In this document: in pieces, positions 1-5,619 of the stretch
Numbering within the stretch: the stretch's first letter is position 1
How the letters are laid out: every line of letters starts with the position of its first letter
NCBI GenBank assembly: GCA_002495535.1
Contig: DAFX01000018.1
Coordinates: 1,274-14,978, forward strand
Reading direction: 5' to 3'
Length of the DNA: 13,705 nt
DNA from: Euryarchaeota archaeon UBA433
GTDB taxonomy: Archaea > Thermoplasmatota > Poseidoniia > Poseidoniales > Poseidoniaceae
Notes under the pieces: model-generated
What the model saw: only the letters and a program-made list of their open reading frames with translations
Told to the model about the DNA's origin: nothing
The model's database searches: none
Position numbers and translations under genes: made by a program

Positions 1-440
1 CCTTCGACCGCAATTGCCGTGGATTGGACCCTTCGCCACAATGCAGCGGTCACCCGTTGGTGATCAAGGCCTTTCACGCCGACGTGATCGAGCAACATGA
101 TGATGCCCCCTCGTTGGTGTTGCACTGCATCCTTCCATTTTTCTTCCTTCCATTTTGGTCGTCGGGGCGTCGCCATGAAGGATGCTTTTTCTTCTTCCCA
201 ACGGCGTTTGAGAACCCGTTCGCCCTCTTCGACCAACCAGCCGCTTTCTGCGTCTGGTTTTGCGGTAATATCGAGCAACAACAGATCTTCAATCGAGGCG
301 TGAACTGCAGTTCCTACAGAGGCCGCCATACCGGCCTTACGTGGCAGGCCTTGTCGGCTCAACCAGTACATGCGGGGGCAGGTCTCGTACCGGTTCCAAG
401 CTGATGGCGAAAGCATGTGGGGTCGCGCTTCATCGGCCAT
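1..440 (-). CDS. PD-(D/E)XK (RecB/Cas4-like) nuclease, N-terminal part, 3' end cut by window
   Basis: An open frame runs from an ATG at 440 to the window edge without a stop, giving 146 residues. An in-frame TGA lies four codons upstream of this ATG with no start codon between, so the start is well fixed. The N-terminus reads LSPSAWNRYETCPRMYWL (about residues 10-27), followed by VGTAVHASIEDLL (about 42-54). This order, an S-x-x-x-R-Y-x-x-C-P segment and then a G-T-x-x-H-x-x-x-E motif, is typical of the RecB C-terminal / PDDEXK_1 nuclease superfamily, which acts in DNA end processing and repair. The catalytic D and E-x-K residues would lie in the missing part. Cys21 sits where Cas4/AddB-type members have the first ligand of a 4Fe-4S cluster, but the partner cysteines are outside the window. 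Divergent from the PAC2 gene. A repair role is inferred from family only. Confidence 0.8.
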   Translation of the reverse strand, partial: MADEARPHMLSPSAWNRYETCPRMYWLSRQGLPRKAGMAASVGTAVHASIEDLLLLDITAKPDAESGWLVEEGERVLKRRWEEEKASFMATPRRPKWKEEKWKDAVQHQRGGIIMLLDHVGVKGLDHQRVTAALWRRVQSTAIAVE

Positions 441-530
441 AGATTGTGCTCAGCCTCAACGAACATGAAGCCACCGGCCTCATCAAATGGAGCCAAAGTG
501 TTGATACAGAAGGGGGTCCGTCATTGACCC
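441..530. promoter_or_regulatory. Divergent intergenic region between nuclease and PAC2 genes
   Basis: These 90 bases separate two divergently transcribed genes, so they must contain the start signals of both. I see no convincing TATA box. An ATCAAATGG segment at 482-490 on the plus strand loosely resembles the AAATCG boxes noted in front of two other genes. A purine run at 510-516 lies 14 bases before the PAC2 ATG, which is too far for a normal Shine-Dalgarno site. Confidence 0.35.
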
Positions 531-1325
531 ATGGAAGGCCCAAAGGTTCGCATCACCAAAGATGTCAATACAGAAAACGCACTTGTTGTCGCATGCTTTC
601 CGAGCATTGGCATGGTTTCAAGCGTCGTTGCCCATTTCCTCATCGATCATCTCGAGTTGGAATTTGTCGGGGCCGTTGTTGACAACAGGCTTCCAGTCAT
701 TACGCTCGTCAATGAAGGTGAACCACTCCCTGTAATTCGCGCCTATGCCGGCAAGCCACAGTGCACCATCGAAGGCTGTGACCAAGTCATCCTCTTGATG
801 AGTGAACTTGTAATTCCTGAACCATTGATCAACGAGATTGTTTGGGCCATGTTCGAATGGTCGAAAGAAAACAACATCGTCGCAGGTGTTGTCATTGACG
901 CCTTTGCGAAGGAGGGCATGAAAGGAAGCCTCAACGGATCAGAGCCTACCGTCGAATACGAAGACACAGAGGGTGTGGACGTGGTTGGCATTGGTGCCAA
1001 TGAAAAGGTTCGTTTGATGTTGAAGGACCTTGGCATCCCCCTGTTGAACCAGGGCGTCATCAAGGGCATCAACGCGGCAATACTCAGCGAAGCGAGAAGG
1101 CGGGGTTTGGATTTGATGTCAATCATGGTTGAAGCAGACCCTCGCTTCCCCGATGCACGTGCTGCGGCGACATTGATTGAACACCTCAATGCCTACCTCC
1201 CTGCAATTGATTTACCTCATGCCCCATTGATTGAAGAAGCGGAATTCCTTGAAGCGCAAATCAAGTCGATGATGGACGGCGCAGCCTTACCAGAACCGAG
1301 CCAAGACAACTCGATGTACGGTTAA
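531..1325 (+). CDS. PAC2 family (proteasome assembly chaperone-like) protein
   Basis: 264 residues, a normal length for archaeal PAC2 (PF09754) proteins. The family shares a purine nucleoside phosphorylase-like alpha/beta fold. Family features visible are FPSIGMVSSVVAHFLIDHL near residues 23-41, the strand-turn segment FVGAVVDNRLPVI (45-57), the central VILLMSEL (86-93), and the Gly-rich GIPLLNQGVIKGINAAIL (168-185). A long helix and a flexible, acidic tail follow. Archaeal relatives (PbaA/PbaB) bind the alpha ring of the 20S proteasome. Here the last three residues are Met-Tyr-Gly, which fits the hydrophobic-Tyr-X (HbYX) docking motif. The role is therefore probably a soluble cytoplasmic proteasome cofactor, although many archaeal PAC2 proteins lack assigned functions. 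The first ATG was taken because the family homology starts almost at once. The stop overlaps the convergent gene's stop in a shared TTAA. Confidence 0.88.
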   Translation: MEGPKVRITKDVNTENALVVACFPSIGMVSSVVAHFLIDHLELEFVGAVVDNRLPVITLVNEGEPLPVIRAYAGKPQCTIEGCDQVILLMSELVIPEPLINEIVWAMFEWSKENNIVAGVVIDAFAKEGMKGSLNGSEPTVEYEDTEGVDVVGIGANEKVRLMLKDLGIPLLNQGVIKGINAAILSEARRRGLDLMSIMVEADPRFPDARAAATLIEHLNAYLPAIDLPHAPLIEEAEFLEAQIKSMMDGAALPEPSQDNSMYG

Positions 1326-1879
1326 GATGAGGGGCGGAAGGCAACCGCAGTACAAGCGATCCCGAGCAGGAGCAATCCAATGCTGAGGAAGGTCGGCATA
1401 AGCAACACTTCGTTGTAGGGTAAATGAAGCCAGTCCAACAAGGATTCACCACGAGTGAAGGTGCCGCCTGCTGAAGCGGTAAGCAACATGAGGCCCGTTG
1501 CTCCGGCGCCAGACAACCCCTGAATCAAGCTCGAACGTGCCGTGGCCCAGACCTCGATTCCATTGCGCCACCGGGAGACGAGGACACCGAGCGCCAACCC
1601 TGCGCCGCTCAAAGAAAACAGCATTTTGTTCGCCAACAAAGCGCTGCTCATTTCGCCCCCAGGTGCCGAAGAAAGCCCGCTCAAAATTGCAAAGGGTGTT
1701 GCAGCAAGACCGAACAACAGCGCTGCGTGCGCTACACTATCGCTCGCTGTCTGCTTTTCGGAAAAGAAAAGAGGGAGTCGTGGCGAAAGCAAACAAAACA
1801 GGAACGCAACGCCAGCAAGCGAGAAACTACCGACCACGAGTTCAGTCGTGACCACATGGAACGTGTTCGAAGAGATCAT
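1322..1879 (-). CDS. Five-helix integral membrane protein, DUF2231-like
   Basis: 185 residues with five likely membrane helices at about 12-32, 49-70, 82-101, 114-134 and 157-181. The pattern resembles DUF2231-type membrane proteins: a His at the head of helix 2 (AHAALLFGL), a GLSS-type turn, a short ANKMLFSLSG helix, and a Gly-rich AGGTFTRGES segment after helix 4. I cannot confirm the family without a profile search. The start is the ATG of an ATGA overlap with the upstream gene's stop, with GGAGGTG seven bases before it. An upstream in-frame ATG would place 18 extra residues inside the neighbouring gene and has no such support. This is the last gene of a three-gene unit behind two secreted proteins with CxCH-like motifs. 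His8, His51 and His152 could serve as cofactor ligands, but this is speculative. It converges on the PAC2 gene. Confidence 0.75.
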   Translation of the reverse strand: MISSNTFHVVTTELVVGSFSLAGVAFLFCLLSPRLPLFFSEKQTASDSVAHAALLFGLAATPFAILSGLSSAPGGEMSSALLANKMLFSLSGAGLALGVLVSRWRNGIEVWATARSSLIQGLSGAGATGLMLLTASAGGTFTRGESLLDWLHLPYNEVLLMPTFLSIGLLLLGIACTAVAFRPSS

Positions 1880-3015
1880 GCTTGGCCACCTCCATATGTT
1901 CCAGCCAGGTATTCGTAACCATACCATGCCCACTGCTCATCGGTCCAACCTTCTGGTAAACCACCTTCGGGTATGGGGGCCACCTCTGGTCGTTCTTGCC
2001 CTTCATCAGGGGCAGAATGGCCTCCCGAAATGGAAGCGGCAACATGCTCTGTGTTGTCGTAAATCTTCACTTTATCATCCACAGGCGCCCGTGGTTTTTG
2101 TAACGCCACGACAGCGCCAAAGAGCAACAATGCCATAGCGATGCCTTGGAGGTAAATGGGGGCGCTATCCGTGTTTTCTGCTGGAACTTGGGCAACCATG
2201 GCAAACCATGGCGTCGTTTGTTCTGGACCCTCTCCGCTAAGGATTGCTCGCCATTCAACTGTGGAAGGTTTCAACGAAGCGGGGAGTGTGAACTTCCATT
2301 GATCTTCTTCGGATTCATTGACATCAATTTGCATGGTTGCACCATCTTCTGTTCTCCACTCGATCACGACTGCATCCGTGAATTCAGTTGTGAGTTCAAG
2401 CTCAATATCATCGCCAACGTCTCTTGTGACCTCAACCGTAAATTCTTGAGCGAGACGTGGGGCGTTTTCCGGCAGGGGCTCAACCTCCACCGGGAAGGCT
2501 GTTGAAACGCCAAAGAAGGGCCTGCCTTGAGAAGATCCTGTGGCATCGCCATGGTGGACTGAAGCGTACAGGTTTCGCACACCTACGCTCTCTGCACGAA
2601 CGACCCATGTGTGCACAATTGAAGTTCCTGTACCGTCGGTAGAGCGTTCGACATAATTCCCAGTACCGCCGCGCCCATCGGAGAGAATTTCCCACCCATC
2701 GGTCAATGGAGTGTCTGCGTTTGCGTTGGTGCTCGAGAGGAGAAAGATCCCAACAAGGTCTTCGTCATGAGACACGTCAACGCCCGAAACCTCGACCGTG
2801 ATCTCAGTTGGTTGGCCAACCCAAACTTGTTGTGGGTATTGAATGGAAAGCGTAAGCGAAGACGAAGCATTCTGTCCAGCATCACCATGACAGGCCCCCC
2901 CGCATTGCATGTCCCGCATGCCATCACCATTTCCGCCTGGTTCAGCAGAGCCGAACGTGGTGGAAGCGATGAGCACCAAAAGAAGCAGGAGAACTTTGAA
3001 CTGGCGTGCAAACAC
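1876..3015 (-). CDS. Secreted, C-terminally anchored protein with Cx3CH motif and Trp/Tyr-rich cytoplasmic tail
   Basis: 379 residues from a GTG start. That start lies one base after the previous gene's TGA and has GGAGGG six bases upstream, so it is preferred over the farther ATG at 3087, which would put 24 extra residues inside the neighbour. Residues 1-24 form a signal peptide (FKVLLLLLVLIASTTFGSA). Just after it is CGGACH (38-43), a Cys-X3-Cys-His motif. Then comes a beta-rich region with VHHGD (153-157), resembling Reeler or choice-of-anchor V-type domains, and a second Ig-like segment (about 185-280). A membrane helix lies at about 287-305, followed by a roughly 75-residue cytoplasmic tail ending in GLPEGWTDEQWAWYGYEYL (352-370). 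The Cx3CH spacing occurs in some non-canonical c-type haem proteins, but haem binding is not proven. The protein probably works with the 843-aa and 185-aa neighbours. No specific function can be assigned. Confidence 0.82.
   Translation of the reverse strand: MFARQFKVLLLLLVLIASTTFGSAEPGGNGDGMRDMQCGGACHGDAGQNASSSLTLSIQYPQQVWVGQPTEITVEVSGVDVSHDEDLVGIFLLSSTNANADTPLTDGWEILSDGRGGTGNYVERSTDGTGTSIVHTWVVRAESVGVRNLYASVHHGDATGSSQGRPFFGVSTAFPVEVEPLPENAPRLAQEFTVEVTRDVGDDIELELTTEFTDAVVIEWRTEDGATMQIDVNESEEDQWKFTLPASLKPSTVEWRAILSGEGPEQTTPWFAMVAQVPAENTDSAPIYLQGIAMALLLFGAVVALQKPRAPVDDKVKIYDNTEHVAASISGGHSAPDEGQERPEVAPIPEGGLPEGWTDEQWAWYGYEYLAGTYGGGQA
1887..1893 (-). promoter_or_regulatory. Shine-Dalgarno site (GGAGGTG) for the 185-aa membrane protein
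   Basis: GGAGGTG on the minus strand lies seven bases before the ATG at 1879. It sits inside the last codons of the upstream gene, where it encodes part of the Tyr-Gly-Gly-Gly tail. It decides the start of the membrane protein gene and suggests translational coupling across the ATGA overlap. Confidence 0.75.
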
Positions 3016-3016
3016 T

Positions 3017-5548
3017 TCATTCCCTCCGTTCAAACAGGACAAGTCCAAGCGCTCCAACGCCAACCAGAAGCAGCAAGAAACCAACAATCGAGCCGCTGAA
3101 TGAAGTGCTGCTGCTCACCGATTCAACAACAGGGTCGATTTGGACGGTGGTCGACTCGGTTGCTCCGTTTTGCAGGAGAACGTCCTCAATAACAGGGCGG
3201 ATTGTGTAAGTGACTTGTCCAGCTGTCAAAGGTTCGTCAGAATAAGACATCGAATCCGTTGTACCGACCAAGGCTCCGTTTCGCTCAATGTTAAAACTGG
3301 CATTTGGACCTTCATACGACCACGTCAACTCTACAGCTTGACCGTTCAGCGTTGCTTCGAGGTTGGCGACAACCGGGCCTTGAATTGGAGCGATTGGAAG
3401 ACTTGCGCTTGCCGATGCACCAAAATCGTCAACGATGGCGAGGTTGATGGTTGCAGCACCGTTGGGTGCGAAAGTAAAGCTGGCCCCATTACCGGTGCCA
3501 GAAGCACCTGTCACATCAGACCAAGACCAGGCGTATGAGGCAATACTCCCATCGACATCAGAAGAAGAAGAGGCATCAACTGTCAACAATTCACCAATCC
3601 AAGCCGGTGTCGTTTGTTGCTCAATGATTGCTGATGGGGCGATGTTGAGGATCGTGATTGATTGGTATGCTGAAGCGGTTGATTCGCTGCTATCGGTCAC
3701 GTCTACTTCGACCGCCCACGACTGCCCTGGGCCGAGGAATTGTGCTGGGACCGTGGTTTGATTGACGAGCGAGGCTTCGAGGAATCCATTTCTGTACCAG
3801 TTCACCATTGTGGTGACCTCGTCTTCATCGGGATCCGAAGAGGTGATGTCCACAGAAAGTGGTGTTTGTGCAGAGGGGGCCTCGCTCAACATCACCGTCA
3901 CTGCAGGTGCGGAATTGACGATGGTCACATCGAGTGTCATTGAGTTCTGGCTCAACTCTGTTCCATCTCCGGCTCTCACTTCAACGGTCCATACTTCGCC
4001 TTTGGCAGTGTTGTCAAAAGGCAGAGTGAGGCTGCCATCCAGGGCATTGATGCGGAAGCCGTCTCTATACCATATCACTTCGGAATTGGACATAGCATCG
4101 CCATCCACATCATCATGGGTGAAAGAAACCGTAGCCGATTCGCTTGTTGTGAGTTCCGTTGAAGTCACTTCTAAATCGAGCGTTGTAGGAGGGGTGTTGC
4201 CAATGAAGACTTGATTGGATGGTGTCCAAGAAGACCACGTGGCTCCGTCACTTACACGGACACGAGCGGACCAAGATTGGTCCTTTTCTGTGGACGATGA
4301 TGGGACGCCTGAACCAGTGAACATGGAGTCCGAGACCCCGTTACGTAACCACTCTATTTCATGGCGAGTCTCGACATCATTATCGGCATCTGCGTAAACA
4401 TAAGTGATGGTCAGATCGTCCGCAGTTACCGGGTTTGAAGGACCGATTACGACCGAATTTGCCGTGGGAGGGGTGTTTTCGTCTTCCCCACCATCGATTT
4501 GCACTGTTGGCGAGGTTTGCCATGCTGTGACCGCTTCTCCATCATTTGCTCGAACTTCCATGGTCCAATTTTCACCGCTACGCGTGGCGTATGAGGGGAC
4601 GCTCTGACTGTTATCAAGTTCTGAAATCACAACGCCTTCAAGCATCCATCGTGTTTCATAGGTGATCGAATCTTGATCGTCATCGCTTGCTAGGGCTGTA
4701 AAGGAGAGATCGTCATCGCTTTCTGGATCGCTTGGCAGAATAGAGGGGGTGTTCATTGTTGGAAGCGAATTGGCAATCACAAGGGTGTTGCTCGTCACGC
4801 TCGTTCCTGCATCTGCTCCATCAGAAGGCGTAACAACTGCGTACCATTCCTGGTGTTTTGCCGTCAGCGAAGCAGCAGCCGTGGTCCCAGAATTTGTGAT
4901 TTGGATGCCGTCTCTAAACCAATCGATTGTAGTCCCCGATTCTGGATCGTTTTCTGCATCACTGTAGGTGTAAGAAAGAGTGAGTTGTGAGGTTGTCGTT
5001 GCACCACTTGGCCCGAGAACGAGGTTGCTTGCCGTCGGTGGCGTGTTTGGAGCCGCTCCCGCTTCAGGAACTTGATAGGTGGAAGTCGCCCATCGATCGC
5101 CATTGTTATTGCCGCTATTGTCGGCGGTTAAGCCAGCAACTGAAAGCGTGACTTGGCCCGAACCGGCTGAAGGCGCAGTCCAATCTACGCTCCAACTCCT
5201 GAAGCTGTTGGTGGTGTGGGTCGCACTGTTGCCTGCAGAATTCACCTTGACTGCCATAATGCCAATGCCTCCTGTTGAAAGGGTTCCTTGGCTAGCCTCA
5301 AGGCTAAACCCGCCGTTGGAACCCGAAACGCCACCTGTCACTGAGATGCTGAGCGTATAGGTTGTTCCTGGCGTATATGAGGAGGGATGACCACTTACTG
5401 AAACGGATGCAGCGGTCGTCCCAGAGGGTGAATGGCATGAACACCCAGCACTCTGATTGTACACGCCTCCTGAATTCCCTTCAGTCAATGGAACGACAGA
5501 GAGCATGAGGAGGGTGACCAGCAAAATGGGGACACGGACCGATTGCAT
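3017..5548 (-). CDS. Large secreted multi-Ig/PKD surface protein with N-terminal CxCH (choice-of-anchor V / Reeler-like) domain
   Basis: 843 residues from the ATG at 5548. A TTG 14 codons upstream is possible, but the ATG gives a clean signal peptide (MQSVRVPILLVTLLMLSV, cleaved near 24). Residues 25-160 match the pattern of choice-of-anchor V or Reeler-like domains: GCSCHSPSG (35-43), a beta-strand GHPSSYTPGTTYTLSISV (53-70), then GGFSLEASQGTL (79-90). Next come five Ig-like repeats (about 169-634), each with a D/E-rich loop and a W-x-R-x-G strand (WFRDG, WLRNG, WYRDG, WYRNG). A PKD-like domain with SSDVDGSIASYAWSW (662-676) and an FN3-like domain (724-804) follow. A C-terminal helix (about 817-838) and FERRE anchor it in the membrane. 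First gene of the three-gene unit. It is likely a surface stalk presenting the CxCH domain. Its function and ligand are unknown. Confidence 0.85.
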   Translation of the reverse strand: MQSVRVPILLVTLLMLSVVPLTEGNSGGVYNQSAGCSCHSPSGTTAASVSVSGHPSSYTPGTTYTLSISVTGGVSGSNGGFSLEASQGTLSTGGIGIMAVKVNSAGNSATHTTNSFRSWSVDWTAPSAGSGQVTLSVAGLTADNSGNNNGDRWATSTYQVPEAGAAPNTPPTASNLVLGPSGATTTSQLTLSYTYSDAENDPESGTTIDWFRDGIQITNSGTTAAASLTAKHQEWYAVVTPSDGADAGTSVTSNTLVIANSLPTMNTPSILPSDPESDDDLSFTALASDDDQDSITYETRWMLEGVVISELDNSQSVPSYATRSGENWTMEVRANDGEAVTAWQTSPTVQIDGGEDENTPPTANSVVIGPSNPVTADDLTITYVYADADNDVETRHEIEWLRNGVSDSMFTGSGVPSSSTEKDQSWSARVRVSDGATWSSWTPSNQVFIGNTPPTTLDLEVTSTELTTSESATVSFTHDDVDGDAMSNSEVIWYRDGFRINALDGSLTLPFDNTAKGEVWTVEVRAGDGTELSQNSMTLDVTIVNSAPAVTVMLSEAPSAQTPLSVDITSSDPDEDEVTTMVNWYRNGFLEASLVNQTTVPAQFLGPGQSWAVEVDVTDSSESTASAYQSITILNIAPSAIIEQQTTPAWIGELLTVDASSSSDVDGSIASYAWSWSDVTGASGTGNGASFTFAPNGAATINLAIVDDFGASASASLPIAPIQGPVVANLEATLNGQAVELTWSYEGPNASFNIERNGALVGTTDSMSYSDEPLTAGQVTYTIRPVIEDVLLQNGATESTTVQIDPVVESVSSSTSFSGSIVGFLLLLVGVGALGLVLFERRE
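3022..3027 (-). promoter_or_regulatory. Shine-Dalgarno site (GGAGGG) for the 379-aa protein
   Basis: GGAGGG on the minus strand lies six bases before the GTG at 3015, within the final codons of the 843-aa gene. It supports the GTG start. The overlapping ATG at 3020 opens a different frame that gives no sensible protein. Confidence 0.7.
3647..5044 (-). repeat. Five tandem Ig-like protein repeats within the 843-aa surface protein
   Basis: Coding repeats of about 90-97 residues. Each starts near TPPT or a similar Pro-rich linker and contains an Asp/Glu-rich loop (SDAENDPESGTT, DADNDVETRHEI, SSDPDEDEVTTM). A W-[YFLM]-[RL]-[DNE]-G strand and a late Trp (EWYAVV, NWTMEV, QSWSARV, VWTVEV, QSWAVEV) follow. 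The acidic loops suggest calcium binding. The nucleotide sequences have diverged, so this is an old duplication. Confidence 0.7.
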
Positions 5549-5605
5549 GCAAATTGGTTGGACGCAGGCTATGAGAGTGTTGCGGTTCAATGATTGGACA
5601 AGGGG

Positions 5606-5615
5606 CGATTTGAAA
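5606..5615 (-). promoter_or_regulatory. Possible archaeal A-box (TTTCAAATCG) before the 843-aa gene
   Basis: TTTCAAATCG on the minus strand ends 57 bases before the ATG at 5548, inside the short spacer after ligA. A similar TTCTAAATCG lies 50 bases before the 1566-aa gene. The match to a TATA element is weak, and the call rests on the shared sequence and spacing only. Confidence 0.25.
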
Positions 5616-5619
5616 GAGG

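Noticed and set aside
24..404. Plus-strand frames at 24-404 and 97-303
   Set aside because: They lie opposite the nuclease frame, whose minus-strand translation has clear family motifs. The plus-strand proteins are Phe- and Cys-rich with no recognisable feature.
743..1189. 148-codon minus-strand frame inside the PAC2 gene
   Set aside because: Antisense shadow of a well-supported PAC2 gene; composition is unstructured and Met/Ser-rich.
1498..2138. Overlapping plus-strand frames (1498-1851, 1542-2138)
   Set aside because: They run antisense to the membrane protein and the 379-aa gene, both supported by Shine-Dalgarno sites, hydrophobic helices and a signal peptide.
2195..2215. Short direct repeat AACCATGG ... 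AACCATGG
   Set aside because: A nine-base spaced repeat inside coding sequence for the 379-aa protein; explained by codon use and likely chance.
2703..3020. 105-codon minus-strand frame starting with ATG at 3020, also behind the GGAGGG site
   Set aside because: The product is Cys/Arg-rich without domain pattern. The GTG at 3015 in the next frame gives a signal peptide and a full-length protein.
3435..4214. Long plus-strand frames opposite the 843-aa gene (3435-3761, 3762-4214 and others)
   Set aside because: Ser/Thr/Asp-rich repeat genes commonly leave open antisense frames. The minus strand shows repeated Ig-like patterns with conserved Trp and Gly.
5549..5590. TTG start at 5590 for the 843-aa protein
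   Set aside because: It would add 14 residues before the signal peptide with no ribosome site. The ATG at 5548 begins directly at a normal signal peptide.
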